Below are positions 43,944 to 53,162 of a stretch of 64,000 bases of DNA, piece by piece (positions within the stretch are counted from its first letter, which is position 1; the number at the start of each line of letters is the position of its first letter). This DNA comes from Ohtaekwangia kribbensis. Its GTDB lineage: Bacteria > Bacteroidota > Bacteroidia > Cytophagales > Cyclobacteriaceae. The stretch covers positions 248,001 to 312,000 of the forward strand of contig NZ_JBHTKA010000001.1 of the NCBI RefSeq assembly GCF_042676245.1, read 5' to 3'. Position numbers and translations under genes: made by a program. Below the pieces are notes generated by a model, which ran no database searches, had not been told where the DNA came from, and was given only the letters and a program-made list of their open reading frames with translations.

Positions 43944-45743
43944 CTATTTTATCTTGAAGATAAACGAGCTATAGGGTTTCAGTGTTAATTGAAACGCGAG
44001 GTTCTGGTCGAAACCAACCTCTGCCTCCCTCCATAACAAGTCGCGGGCTATATAGTTTGCGGCCGGGTCTAATCCGGCACGGGTAAATATATCTTTGGGC
44101 ACCTGCACTTTTACCGGGAGCGGTGCAGCGTTAAAGCTCGTCAGTATCAGCAACCGTTCCTCGCCAGCGAAGCGCATAAAGGCGTGTACTTTATCTGTAA
44201 AATTACCAGCTGCTATATTGGATGCTGTCAGGTCTGCATATTCACCATCCACTAGCGCAGGATTTTTAGAAGACAGCGTTAACAGGTCGCTATAGAATGA
44301 ACGAAGCTGTTTCTGTTCCATCGACAGCGAGTCGCCATCGAACTTGCCACCGTTCATCCATTTCTGATGTTGAGGTACACCCCAGTAATCAAAGATGGTG
44401 GTGCGACCATCTTCACTTGAAAATCCTTCGGCACCGGCACCGGCCTCTCCTACCTCTTGTCCAAAGTATATCATTACCGGACCATTGTCCAATGTAGCGC
44501 TGATCACCATGGCTGGTATAGCTTTCCACGGATCGCCCGCGAAGAACGGTGACGCGATGCGTTGTTCATCGTGGTTCTCCAGGAAGTGCAGCATGTTCGG
44601 GTGTATATTCTCCTGTGTCTGGTATATAGCATGGATATCAGCTGTGCTACGCTCACCGCGCACCAGTAAACGCAATGTATCGTATAGCTGTACCTTATCA
44701 TACAGGTAATCGAACTGACCGTTGTTGATGTAGTTGTTGTACTGTGCCGGGTTATATATCTCGGCAATGAAGACTATATCTTTATTTACTTCCTTCACCT
44801 GTGGTATAGCCCAGTTCCAGAATTCAACCGGCACCATCTCGGCCATATCGCAGCGAAAGCCATCGACTTTTTTATTCGCCCAGAACACCAGTATATCTTT
44901 CATCTTTACCCACGTGTCAGGCACCGGATCGAAAAATGTTCTGCGCCCGTTCTGAATGTCTACACCGTAATTCAGTTTTACGGTCTCAAACCATTCGTTT
45001 ACTCCAGGGCTTGCTGTAAACTGATCGTTGCCTGTAACTTTCGCAGGTGTCTCATCATATTTACCATCGAGCGTGGGGAATGCATTCGGGCCAAGCGGTT
45101 TATAGCCTGCCGGTACATGGAATGATTGTCCGGGTAAATAGTAAAAATTATTCGAGGCACTGAACGCTACATTTTTATCATCGGTTTCACCGAGGTCTTT
45201 TACACCGGCCGGTTTCTTATCCGATTTATAGGAGCGCGCTACATGGTTCGGTACAAAGTCGATGATCACTTTTAAACCTTCGGCATGCGTGCGATCTACC
45301 AGGTGTTCAAACTCAGTCATGCGATTGCCAACATCGTTGGCCAGATCGGGATTAACATCGTAGTAATCTTTGATAGCATACGGTGATCCGGCACGTCCTT
45401 TCACTACATCGGCATCGTCCAGTGCTATACCATATTTCGTATAGTCTGTCAGTACAGCATGTTCAATAACACCGGTATACCACACGTGCGTGATGCCCAT
45501 TGTTTTTAACGACCGCAGTGCAGCCGGATTAATATCGTTGAACTTACCCACACCATTTTCTTCGATGGTACCATAGGGTTTGTTCGTTGTATTTTTATTT
45601 CCAAAAAGGCGTGTCATGAGCTGGTATATGACAACCTTCCCTGAAGACTTTTCCATAGGCATTACTGGTGGAATTTTCTCTTTTGATCTAGAACAGCATG
45701 CCAGCAGGCCGACTGTAAAAAGGAACACAAAAATTCTTCTCAT
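43944..45743 (-). CDS. GH13 alpha-amylase-like lipoprotein
   Basis: A 599-residue GH13 enzyme with a lipoprotein signal (LFTVGLLACCSRS; lipidated Cys at about residue 16 or 17), so it is anchored outside the cytoplasm. Catalytic regions: GLKVIIDFVPNHVARSY, KVDGFRCDMAEMVPVEFW (nucleophile Asp), IVFIAEIYNPAQY (Glu) and HFLENHDEQRIASPFF (Asp), all present. It should cut alpha-1,4 glucans into maltose or maltodextrins at the cell surface or in the periplasm. It heads the glucan cluster with 81 bases to glgE. Together with an intact maltokinase this offers a route from external starch to maltose 1-phosphate. The exact product size is not visible. Confidence 0.92.
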   Translation of the reverse strand: MRRIFVFLFTVGLLACCSRSKEKIPPVMPMEKSSGKVVIYQLMTRLFGNKNTTNKPYGTIEENGVGKFNDINPAALRSLKTMGITHVWYTGVIEHAVLTDYTKYGIALDDADVVKGRAGSPYAIKDYYDVNPDLANDVGNRMTEFEHLVDRTHAEGLKVIIDFVPNHVARSYKSDKKPAGVKDLGETDDKNVAFSASNNFYYLPGQSFHVPAGYKPLGPNAFPTLDGKYDETPAKVTGNDQFTASPGVNEWFETVKLNYGVDIQNGRRTFFDPVPDTWVKMKDILVFWANKKVDGFRCDMAEMVPVEFWNWAIPQVKEVNKDIVFIAEIYNPAQYNNYINNGQFDYLYDKVQLYDTLRLLVRGERSTADIHAIYQTQENIHPNMLHFLENHDEQRIASPFFAGDPWKAIPAMVISATLDNGPVMIYFGQEVGEAGAGAEGFSSEDGRTTIFDYWGVPQHQKWMNGGKFDGDSLSMEQKQLRSFYSDLLTLSSKNPALVDGEYADLTASNIAAGNFTDKVHAFMRFAGEERLLILTSFNAAPLPVKVQVPKDIFTRAGLDPAANYIARDLLWREAEVGFDQNLAFQLTLKPYSSFIFKIK

Positions 45744-45896
45744 AAAGACATGAAGATAATAAATTGAAAAGGATTACCGGAAGATTTGCGTTAATTGATC
45801 CTGTAGACAAAATTGATTTTAATATTAAGATTACTTGTTGTATGAATGTGATTCACAGTAGGTTTACACTGTTGTTACCCGCTATAGGCTGCTCCT

Positions 45897-46265
45897 TTAC
45901 TTACTCCGCTTACCGGAGCGATACAGGTAGAATGCCAGCACAACAATACAAATAAGAAGGCCGAGGAATTCGCGCGACTCTTCGATGTAGAGGTGTTCCA
46001 TTTTTGCCACATCATCAAACAGGGCTGACCGATCTTCCTGCTGCAGCCATTCCATTACTCCGGGTATATAGAACAAGCTATAGATGCCGTAAATGATCAT
46101 CACCGCGAGAATGGCCTTGCGTGAGTAAACTTCGAACATGGCAGTAATGCAGAACACGGCCATTACTCCGTAGATCACAATCCAGAGAGCAGGATCAGGA
46201 TCATTGAGTTGTAAAAAGGCAAAGCCCAGGAACATAATGGCCAGAATGAAGTTGACAACACGCAT
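45897..46265 (-). CDS. TMEM220-like small membrane protein
   Basis: A 122-residue protein with four hydrophobic segments. The family hallmark FAFLQLNDPDPALWIVIYGVMAV occurs at the N-terminus, followed by LAVMIIYGIYSLFYIPGVMEWL and a conserved EHLYIEESREFLGLLICIVVLAFYL. Function is unknown in bacteria. It is the last gene of the minus-strand run from the Gfo/Idh oxidoreductase but is separated from it by a terminator at 46318-46349, so it may have its own promoter. Confidence 0.85.
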   Translation of the reverse strand: MRVVNFILAIMFLGFAFLQLNDPDPALWIVIYGVMAVFCITAMFEVYSRKAILAVMIIYGIYSLFYIPGVMEWLQQEDRSALFDDVAKMEHLYIEESREFLGLLICIVVLAFYLYRSGKRSK

Positions 46266-46317
46266 AGTGTATCGATAAGGTGAAACGTGGTGTCAAAGTA
46301 AAATAGCTATCGGTATA

Positions 46318-46349
46318 AAACAAAAATGTCGGGCATTTACACCCGACAT
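46318..46349 (-). terminator. Terminator after the TIM-barrel gene
   Basis: ATGTCGGGC (46326-46334) and GCCCGACAT-type complement (ACCCGACAT, 46341-46349) form a stem with a 6-base loop. On the minus strand it is followed by TTTTTGTTTT. It lies 26 bases after the stop of the 46375 gene. Confidence 0.9.
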
Positions 46350-46374
46350 CTTTACTATCTGAAAGTACAGAAAA

Positions 46375-47229
46375 TTACAATATTGTTTTCAGGTACTTGG
46401 CGCTGGCACCAACACTATCGATCGGTGCCCCCGGATATGACTCCTGCTCTACATAGTAGTGCTTCATACCGGATTGTTTTGCTTTGGCGAAGATTGCTTT
46501 CCAGTCGATTGTACCGGTACCTACATCGGCATTACGGTTACGATCTTCCTTGCTCATATCTTTTACATGCCACTGCTCGAAGCGACCTGGGTGCTTCTCA
46601 AAATATTTGATCGGATCAAGACCGGCATTTACAACCCAGAAGATATCCATCTCCATGCCTACTTTCTTCGGATCAAGTTCGGCCAGCATAACATCGTATG
46701 GTATCTGTCCGTCAACTTGTTCGAACTCAAAGGCGTGGTTGTGATAGCCCAGGCGTATACCGTGCTTGTTACAGATCTCACCGGCTTTGTTCAACTCGCC
46801 ACAAAGCTTCTTGAAGCTCTCGATCGAGCCGCGTTCTTCCTGCGCGATCCAGGGTACAACCATAAATGACTGACCGATAGATTTTGCATCCGTAACAGCC
46901 TTCTCCCAGTTGCCTCTTACAATGTCCCAGCCGTAGTGACCGCTCGTTACTTTCATACCGAGGCTCTTTACATATTTACCGAATTCTGCGAATTCCATTC
47001 CGAAAATCTTGCCATTGTTATAGCCATAAGTTTCCAATTCCTTATAGCCGAAGCTGGCAACTTTCTGTAACACACCCTTTGGATCGTTGGGTATAGTATC
47101 GCGCAATGTATACAATTGCAGTCCGAGACTGGATGCCGCCTTTACTTTGCCCGCTGCCAAAAAGGTAGGTAGCGAAAGAAGGCCCGCTGCCGCGAACGAT
47201 GCTGTTTGTACAAACTCTCTTCTTTTCAT
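46375..47229 (-). CDS. Exported sugar phosphate isomerase/epimerase-like TIM barrel
   Basis: A 284-residue xylose-isomerase-like TIM barrel. The N-terminus MKRREFVQTASFAAAGLLSL resembles a Tat signal (RRxF followed by a hydrophobic stretch), suggesting a folded, possibly metal-containing periplasmic enzyme. Barrel motifs: GLQLYTLRDTI, SFGYKELETYGY, SGHYGWDIV, IRLGYHNHAFEFE (metal-binding His and Glu region), VGMEMDIFWVVNAG, WHVKDMSKEDRN and YYVEQESYPGAP. In 3-keto-sugar pathways such barrels act as lyases or epimerases on the oxidised glycoside. It is encoded right after the ThuA-dehydrogenase fusion and ends the operon before a terminator. The precise reaction is unknown. Confidence 0.9.
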   Translation of the reverse strand: MKRREFVQTASFAAAGLLSLPTFLAAGKVKAASSLGLQLYTLRDTIPNDPKGVLQKVASFGYKELETYGYNNGKIFGMEFAEFGKYVKSLGMKVTSGHYGWDIVRGNWEKAVTDAKSIGQSFMVVPWIAQEERGSIESFKKLCGELNKAGEICNKHGIRLGYHNHAFEFEQVDGQIPYDVMLAELDPKKVGMEMDIFWVVNAGLDPIKYFEKHPGRFEQWHVKDMSKEDRNRNADVGTGTIDWKAIFAKAKQSGMKHYYVEQESYPGAPIDSVGASAKYLKTIL

Positions 47230-47254
47230 GGTTGTAGGTTTATTTAATGGGCTC

Positions 47255-50200
47255 CTATTTATTTAACAATTCTATACCACCAAAATAAAACAAAGATTTG
47301 TTTCCTGCACCTTCATTTTTAAAGACGAGGTACAAATCGTGATATCCGGCGGATGTCTCCAGGCTAATGGTTTGAGGCACGAGACCTTTACCGGCTACTT
47401 TTGCTTTACCGAGTAATTTTCCATCTGGTTTATCCAGGTGTATCTCCACTTCACCACCTACCTGATCGTCTCCAAGGTATGGAAGAAGTTTCGCTTTTTT
47501 AACTCCGGTGAGATCAAGTTCAGCAAATTTTGCGTGTGCTGTGTGCTTTACATTTTCGAGAGCAATGTTGTCACCAAAATTGAGTACACGCACTATATGC
47601 AGATCCGTTGCTTCATTTGCTTTCAACATCGGGCTGCGCAATACTACGGTGGCATTTGTACCGATGGAAGGAACCGGTGCTGCACCTTTATCATAATAGG
47701 AAATGGTGAGTAAATATGCTCCCAGGGTCTCGTTGCCGGTTGTTACCGTTCCGCTCAGCGGAAGTTTTTTCGCAGTTTTCTCATCCCCCAAAGACAATAT
47801 ATAGTTTACCATTTCTTTTGCATCCTCCACGCTGATCTGCGGGTGAGCGGCCATTTCCGTGGTGCCCCAAACACCTGAGCCGCCTTTGATAATTTTAGCG
47901 GCCAGGTAATCTATAGCACCGGTCTGCGATTTATACTTGGTGGCAACATCTTTATAGCTTGGCCCGGCAGAACGCTGATCGATAATGTGGCATGATTTAC
48001 AATCGCTCTTCGCGATCAGTGCTTTCCCCGGCAATTCTGCTGTCGGCATCTGGTGACCTTGCGCTACTTTTGTCATGTCAAAACCCTTCATATAGTCGAA
48101 GGAGATCGTGACAGCATCGGCAGAAATTTTACCATCTGCTGTAGAGCCATCTTCTTTGTCGGTAACTTCAATACTATATTTCAGTTTTGTATTCGGGAAG
48201 AAGAACGTTTTATTTCCTTCCACAATGGATGCTTTGATCACCGCAGGTTCGTTACCCGCTGTTACCTGCGTAACGGCATTGGCACTGTTACCTTTATCAT
48301 CCGTAACTTTCAATTTAGCATTATATACTCCCGGCTTGTCCAGTGTTACTTCGAAGTTGCCGTTGTCGGAGTTATAGGTCTTGCCGGCTACTTCCAACAG
48401 ATAGCTCAGGCTGTCACCGGTATCATAATCAAGACTTCCTTTCGAAGAGAATTTCACGGATAACGGAACTGACCCCGAAGGTTTATCCACCGAGAGCTGT
48501 GCTACCGGCGTGCGATTGCCTCCGTTGTAGTCAATGCGCACGAGGCGTGCATCGAGGTTCTGTGCAAACCACTTCGTGCCGTACTCGATCATATATAGTT
48601 TACCGTCCGGCCCGAACGACATATCAATGATGTTGTTGAAGCCCGTGTTCGCCATGAACGGTTCCATGTCCATGATCTTGCCTGCCGTATCAAGACTCAC
48701 TAAAAATATCACGTTACGCATCCAATCATAGGCAATCAGTTTACCATCGAAGTAATCAGGGAAGGCAGTGTCTTTACCTTTATACTGATCGCTATAGTAT
48801 ATCGGTCCGGCCATAGCGTTGCGTCCACCCTCTTTCAGCATGGGAAACTCTTCTGACTTTGCATAAGGATAGTATATCAACGCAGGTTGAGCAGGTGGTA
48901 ATTCTTTCTTACCTGTATTGTTAGGAGATTCATTAAGTGGCTTTGTAGCATCCCATGCGCTGCTGCTCTTTCCGGTTGCAAAGTCATGTTTCCTGTAGGC
49001 AAAGTTCTTACCTACAAAATAAGGCCAGCCATAATTACCCGGCCTGGTAGCCATGTTAACTTCATCATGACCGCGCGGACCGCGAAGTGAATCGGATTCA
49101 CCTGCATCCGGACCAACTTCACCCCAGAATAATGTACCCGTCTTTTGATCAACTGAGATTCGATAAGGATTGCGACAACCCATCACATATATTTCCGGGC
49201 GTGTACCGGCCTCTCCTTTTGCGAACAGGTTTCCTTCCGGTATAGTATAGGTACCATCGGGTTCGGGATGGATGCGCAGGATCTTTCCGCGAAGATCATT
49301 GGTATTGGCTGATGACTTCTGTGCATCAAACGGACTGCGTCCGGCACGCTCATCGGATGGGCTAAATCCCTTCGATTCAAAAGGCGAAGTGTTATCACCG
49401 GTGGATAAGAACAGGTTTCCTTTTGCATCAAACGTCAACGATCCTCCGGTGTGGCAGCAGGTCTCGCGTTGTGTCGGCACTTCCAGAATTACTTTCTCGG
49501 AAGCCATGTCCACTTTATCCGTAAAGGTAAATCTGGACAAGATGTTAGCGGATTTCTCCGGATGTGCATAGTATATATATAGCCAGTGGTTCTTATCGAA
49601 ATCCGGATCCGCTGTGATACCCATCACACCATCCTCGAACTTCGTTCCTATATTGAGCGTATTGACTACGTTTACCTTTCCATCTTTCGGATCGTATAGT
49701 TTTACATCGCCTTTGCGCTCTACAAAAATGATGCGACCATCGTTGAGTACCACCATTTCCGTTGGTTCATTAAGATTGAAATCCAGAACCGTTTTCGTAA
49801 AGCGATTGTCTTCGGGAGCAACTTTTGCGGTGGCTTTCGAGTAGTCGAGGCCCTTCTCGCCCATCGCATATTGTATACCCTGCAGCACGTGTTGCATGTA
49901 TAGCGAGTCGGAGTAACTCTCGTGCGTGTGGCCCATACCGGTATAGAATGAACGGCCGCCATCAAATTCATGATACCAGGCTATAGGATGTTCGGCTCCG
50001 TTTTGGCCGCCCTGGTAGGATGTCTCATCCAGGTTATAGATCACGTTGATCTCGTCTGATATATTCTTGTAGTTATACCATTCGTCTTTGCGTGTCCAAC
50101 TATCGGGTAATGTATTCGGTCCGAAAGGTTTTACTTTCTTCAGCGTGGCATCCTGTATATGCGGGTGACTCTTGAAGTACGCGCCTACTAATCTGCCATA

Positions 50201-50566
50201 CCACGGCCATTCGTACTCCGTGTCGGCAGCAGCATGTATACCTACAAAACCACCGCCAGCCTGTATATAGCGCTTGAAGTGACTTTGCTGTTGAAGATCA
50301 AGTACGTTGTTGGTTGTATTAAGAAAGATAACCGCGCTATACTTTTTCAGATTTTCTTCCGTGAAAACGCTGGCATCTTCCGTTGTATCTACATCAAAAT
50401 TATTTTTAGCACCGAGCTCGATCAGTTTAACTTTACCAGTACTAATCGATTCGTGACGAAAGCCGTTGGTTTTGGAGAAGACGAGTACACGTCCGCGCGA
50501 TCTGTCTTGCTTACACGCAAGCAACAGACAGAACAACACCGCGATTGCTATATAGGAGTGTTTCAT
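47255..50566 (-). CDS. ThuA / PQQ-type sugar dehydrogenase / PKD / cytochrome c / CBM fusion lipoprotein
   Basis: A 1103-residue lipoprotein (lipobox LLLAC, Cys18). Domains in order: ThuA-like (VLVFSKTNGFRHESI, GGFVGIHAAADTEYEWPWYGRLVGAYF, about 25-245); a glucose/sorbosone dehydrogenase beta-propeller (NEPTEMVVLNDGRIIFVERKGDV, GVMGITADPDFDKNHWLYIYY, CRNPYRISVDQKTGTLFWGEVGPDA, about 260-700); PKD (PVAQLSVDKPSGSVPLSVKF, about 715-795); cytochrome c with DCKSCH and axial Met in WGTTEM (about 855-945); and a C-terminal CBM6-like beta sandwich ending LFYFGGIELLNK. The likely role is periplasmic oxidation of a sugar or glycoside with electrons leaving through the attached haem. It follows the DUF1080 gene across a hairpin. 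Confidence 0.92.
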   Translation of the reverse strand: MKHSYIAIAVLFCLLLACKQDRSRGRVLVFSKTNGFRHESISTGKVKLIELGAKNNFDVDTTEDASVFTEENLKKYSAVIFLNTTNNVLDLQQQSHFKRYIQAGGGFVGIHAAADTEYEWPWYGRLVGAYFKSHPHIQDATLKKVKPFGPNTLPDSWTRKDEWYNYKNISDEINVIYNLDETSYQGGQNGAEHPIAWYHEFDGGRSFYTGMGHTHESYSDSLYMQHVLQGIQYAMGEKGLDYSKATAKVAPEDNRFTKTVLDFNLNEPTEMVVLNDGRIIFVERKGDVKLYDPKDGKVNVVNTLNIGTKFEDGVMGITADPDFDKNHWLYIYYAHPEKSANILSRFTFTDKVDMASEKVILEVPTQRETCCHTGGSLTFDAKGNLFLSTGDNTSPFESKGFSPSDERAGRSPFDAQKSSANTNDLRGKILRIHPEPDGTYTIPEGNLFAKGEAGTRPEIYVMGCRNPYRISVDQKTGTLFWGEVGPDAGESDSLRGPRGHDEVNMATRPGNYGWPYFVGKNFAYRKHDFATGKSSSAWDATKPLNESPNNTGKKELPPAQPALIYYPYAKSEEFPMLKEGGRNAMAGPIYYSDQYKGKDTAFPDYFDGKLIAYDWMRNVIFLVSLDTAGKIMDMEPFMANTGFNNIIDMSFGPDGKLYMIEYGTKWFAQNLDARLVRIDYNGGNRTPVAQLSVDKPSGSVPLSVKFSSKGSLDYDTGDSLSYLLEVAGKTYNSDNGNFEVTLDKPGVYNAKLKVTDDKGNSANAVTQVTAGNEPAVIKASIVEGNKTFFFPNTKLKYSIEVTDKEDGSTADGKISADAVTISFDYMKGFDMTKVAQGHQMPTAELPGKALIAKSDCKSCHIIDQRSAGPSYKDVATKYKSQTGAIDYLAAKIIKGGSGVWGTTEMAAHPQISVEDAKEMVNYILSLGDEKTAKKLPLSGTVTTGNETLGAYLLTISYYDKGAAPVPSIGTNATVVLRSPMLKANEATDLHIVRVLNFGDNIALENVKHTAHAKFAELDLTGVKKAKLLPYLGDDQVGGEVEIHLDKPDGKLLGKAKVAGKGLVPQTISLETSAGYHDLYLVFKNEGAGNKSLFYFGGIELLNK

Positions 50567-50577
50567 AACAGGTAGAA

Positions 50578-50610
50578 ATTAAAATGCCTGAAGATGTATA
50601 TCCTCAGGCA
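50578..50610 (-). terminator. Hairpin after the DUF1080 gene
   Basis: TGCCTGA (50585-50591) pairs with TCAGGCA (50604-50610) around a 12-base loop and is followed on the minus strand by ATTTTAATTT. It sits between the DUF1080 stop and the ATG of the dehydrogenase fusion, so it could act as a partial terminator that lowers expression of the downstream gene. Confidence 0.68.
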
Positions 50611-50619
50611 CTGTTGTTG

Positions 50620-51327
50620 TTATTTCAATACGCGGATCTTGATATTTCTGAAGGAAACTTTATCACCGTGATCCTGCAAGGCTATATGTCCTTTTTTAGC
50701 TTTGCCGAAATCAGGCATGGTCTTGAACTTGCTGTTCTTTACCATTTCGTCCCATGCAGCATCGTGCATGGTAAAGCTCACTACCTTTGTTCCGTTCAAC
50801 CAGAATTCGTAGTGGCTGTTCTTGGAAACAATTTTTGCAACGTTCCACTCACCTGCAGGCTTAACAGTTTCTTTTGCGCAAGGGATCAGATCATACAGAT
50901 CGCCCGCGCGGTGCTTGTGTATTTTTGCATCGGGGTGGCAGGAGTTGTCCAGTACCTGCATCTCTGGTCCCGTCAGGTATACGGCATTATATTGAGCATC
51001 TTCCACTACGTTAAAAAGTATACCGCTGTTGGCACACTCGCTTACTTTCCACTCCAGTGTAAGTTCATAATTTTCATATTCACTGTCGGTAATGATATCG
51101 CCTCTTCCCTCTTTTTCAGAGCTATCGAGGTATAATTCACCGTTTGATATTTTCCAGGCTGCACCATCGGATTTGTTGTTGAAAACATGCCAGCCTTTTG
51201 TTGTAGTACCATCAAACAGAAGCTTCCATCCTGCTTTTTCTTCAGCAGGTGTTAACTTGTTCTGAGAAAAGCTGTTGAAAGACGATACCATCATGAGTAC
51301 AGTTACGAGCGTCCAGAAACGTTTCAT
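50620..51327 (-). CDS. DUF1080 protein (3-keto-disaccharide hydrolase family)
   Basis: Started at the ATG at 51327 (MKRFWTLVTVLMMVSSFNSFSQ, a signal peptide) the protein has 235 residues. The open frame runs 42 codons further without export features. The concanavalin-like jelly-roll fold of DUF1080 is recognisable: GWKLLFDGTTTKGWHVF, AWKISNGELYLDSS, DIITDSEYENYELTLEWKVSECANSGILFNVVED, GPEMQVLDNSCHPDAKIHKHRAGDLYDL and WNVAKIVSKNSHYEFWLNGTKV, ending HGDKVSFRNIKIRVL. The family is annotated as 3-keto-disaccharide hydrolase, releasing glucose from 3-ketoglycosides. Its place between a cytochrome c and a sugar dehydrogenase supports that. Confidence 0.92.
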   Translation of the reverse strand: MKRFWTLVTVLMMVSSFNSFSQNKLTPAEEKAGWKLLFDGTTTKGWHVFNNKSDGAAWKISNGELYLDSSEKEGRGDIITDSEYENYELTLEWKVSECANSGILFNVVEDAQYNAVYLTGPEMQVLDNSCHPDAKIHKHRAGDLYDLIPCAKETVKPAGEWNVAKIVSKNSHYEFWLNGTKVVSFTMHDAAWDEMVKNSKFKTMPDFGKAKKGHIALQDHGDKVSFRNIKIRVLK

Positions 51328-51465
51328 CTTTTTTGGGTTTAGGTGGATGAAAAGAAATGCCCATGCAACGTTAAGAAGATGGACATTTCCGGTTTGGGTT
51401 AATTGATTGGGTGTAGTTATTATGAAACGGCAGGCGAAGTATATATACCTCACCCGCAGCTTGCA

Positions 51466-51891
51466 TTAGTCTTTTGGTTTTTCACCATCGAGCGAAAGCA
51501 CATACATCGCCATTTTCTCTGCATCGGCTTGTGATATATCTGCGTGTGGTGACATCGGGATCTCGCCCCAGTTACCGCTTCCGCCATTGATAATCTTACC
51601 GGCCAGCATGGTTACGTTTGCCTTTGTGAATTCGTACTTCTTCGCTACATCTGTATGAGAAGGACCAACGATCTTGTTAGTCGGGTGGTGACATGTTTTA
51701 CAATCGCTCGCATCTACGAGAGCCTGACCTTGAGCGATCTGGTCGTCTGCTGATGCAGCTTTCGGTTCTGCAGTTTCATAGTCACTGTAAGCATCTGCCT
51801 CTTCTTTCTTCTCTTCTTTCTTCGATCCGCATGATGTCAGCGAAAAGCCGGCCATTCCAACCAAGGCAATGAGTACAAATAATTTTTTCAT
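51466..51891 (-). CDS. Class I cytochrome c lipoprotein
   Basis: A 141-residue lipoprotein (lipobox SLTSC, Cys21) with a charged Lys/Glu linker and one class I cytochrome domain. The haem is bound at Cys64-x-x-Cys67-His68 (CKTCH), with the axial Met in WGEIPMSPHADIS. The domain is closely related to the cytochrome c inside the dehydrogenase fusion downstream: GKIINGGSGNWG here versus AKIIKGGSGVWG there. It probably takes electrons from an oxidoreductase of this operon. It lies 138 bases upstream of the DUF1080 start and 38 bases after the TIM-barrel gene. Confidence 0.93.
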   Translation of the reverse strand: MKKLFVLIALVGMAGFSLTSCGSKKEEKKEEADAYSDYETAEPKAASADDQIAQGQALVDASDCKTCHHPTNKIVGPSHTDVAKKYEFTKANVTMLAGKIINGGSGNWGEIPMSPHADISQADAEKMAMYVLSLDGEKPKD

Positions 51892-51929
51892 GTTCTGTGT
51901 TCTGTGGTTTTGTTGATTTGTATTGGGTT

Positions 51930-52982
51930 CTATATTCCTAAAATTCTCTTGTTGAGCTTCTGATCTTTACCGGTTGATGCAAAATCATCAAACGTTTTAT
52001 CCGTTGCGCGAATGATATGGCTCTTGATAAACGGAGCACCTTCGGCAGCACCTTGCTCCGGATGCTTCATGCAGCATTCCCACTCGAGCACCGCCCAGCC
52101 TTCGTAACCATATTGAGTCAGTTTACTGAAGATGGATTTAAAATCTACTTGTCCATCGCCCAGTGAACGGAATCTTCCCGGACGATCGATCCAATCCTGG
52201 TAACCTCCGTATACTCCGCTCTTTCCGGTTGGATTGAACTCGGCATCCTTCACATGGAACATCTTGATGAAGTCGTGGTAGAAGTCTATATATTGAAGGT
52301 AATCGAGTTGCTGCAATACAAAGTGACTTGGATCGTAGAGCAGATTGCAACGCTCGTGTTTACCAGTCGCTTCCCAGAAACGCTCGAACGTTATACCATC
52401 GTGCAGGTCTTCACCTGGGTGTATCTCGTAACAAACATCTACACCGGCTTTATCAAATGCATTGAGGATCGGCAACCAACGTTTCGCCAGTGCAGCAAAA
52501 CCATCTTCCACCAATCCCGCAGGACGCTGTGGCCACGGATATACCGTATGCCACATCAATGCTCCTGAAAATGTAGCGTGTGCTGTCAGTCCTAAATTCT
52601 GACTTGCCTTCGCTGCATATTTCAATTGCTCGATTGCCCACTCGGTGCGCTCTTTCGGATTACCACGGAGCTCTTTCGGAGCAAAGCCATCAAAGAGTTC
52701 ATCGTATGCGCTGTGTACGGCTACCAGTTGCCCTTGCAAGTGCGTAGACAATTCTGTTACCTGCAAACCACACGATTCAATTATACCTTTCCACTCATCA
52801 CAGTAATCTTTACTCTCGGCAGCCTTCTTGAGATCAATGCAACGTGTATCCCATGTAGGAATCTGTACACCTACATATCCCAGTGAAGCAGCCCACTTAC
52901 ATATAGTCTTCAGATTATCAAAGGGCGGCTCATCGCCCATGAACTGCGCCAGAAAAATCGCAGGACCTTTTATTGTTTTCAT
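51930..52982 (-). CDS. Sugar phosphate isomerase/epimerase-like TIM barrel (cytosolic)
   Basis: A 350-residue TIM-barrel protein without a signal peptide. Motifs: AASLGYVGVQIPTWDTRCI, LQVTELSTHLQGQLVAVH, AHATFSGALMWHTVYPWPQRP, VDVCYEIHPGEDLHDGITFERF (metal-ligand Glu and His), NLLYDPSHFVLQQLDYLQYIDFYHDFIKMFHVKDAEF and GWAVLEWECCMKHPEQGA (C-terminal metal Glu). The set of Glu, Asp-x-x-His, His and Glu ligands fits a divalent-metal enzyme. Related barrels next to Gfo/Idh oxidoreductases cleave or epimerise 3-keto sugars. It is second in the run after the Gfo/Idh gene, across a 180-base repeat-filled gap. Confidence 0.92.
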   Translation of the reverse strand: MKTIKGPAIFLAQFMGDEPPFDNLKTICKWAASLGYVGVQIPTWDTRCIDLKKAAESKDYCDEWKGIIESCGLQVTELSTHLQGQLVAVHSAYDELFDGFAPKELRGNPKERTEWAIEQLKYAAKASQNLGLTAHATFSGALMWHTVYPWPQRPAGLVEDGFAALAKRWLPILNAFDKAGVDVCYEIHPGEDLHDGITFERFWEATGKHERCNLLYDPSHFVLQQLDYLQYIDFYHDFIKMFHVKDAEFNPTGKSGVYGGYQDWIDRPGRFRSLGDGQVDFKSIFSKLTQYGYEGWAVLEWECCMKHPEQGAAEGAPFIKSHIIRATDKTFDDFASTGKDQKLNKRILGI

Positions 52983-53162
52983 TTCCTTTCAATGCTTTTT
53001 TAAAATTACGCTTCGCGTTTTTTTGCTGCTGGCTTCAAGCTACGAGCTGCTAGCTGTTTGATCAGTTAGCAGCGTTCGTACTACTAAGATATTTATAGCT
53101 TTAGCCACTAACGTCTAGCAGCTAATAGCTACTTCTAGCAGCTGGTGGCTAGTAGCTCACAG
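52983..53162. repeat. Degenerate AGCTGCTAGCT-rich repeat
   Basis: The whole 180-base gap is a patchwork of words such as GCTACGAGCTGCTAGCTG, TAGCAGCTAATAGCTA and TAGCAGCTGGTGGCTAGTAG, self-complementary through AGCT and TAGCTGCTA cores. A smaller patch of the same style occurs at 55630-55755. It can fold extensively on either strand; no gene lies here. Confidence 0.62.
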
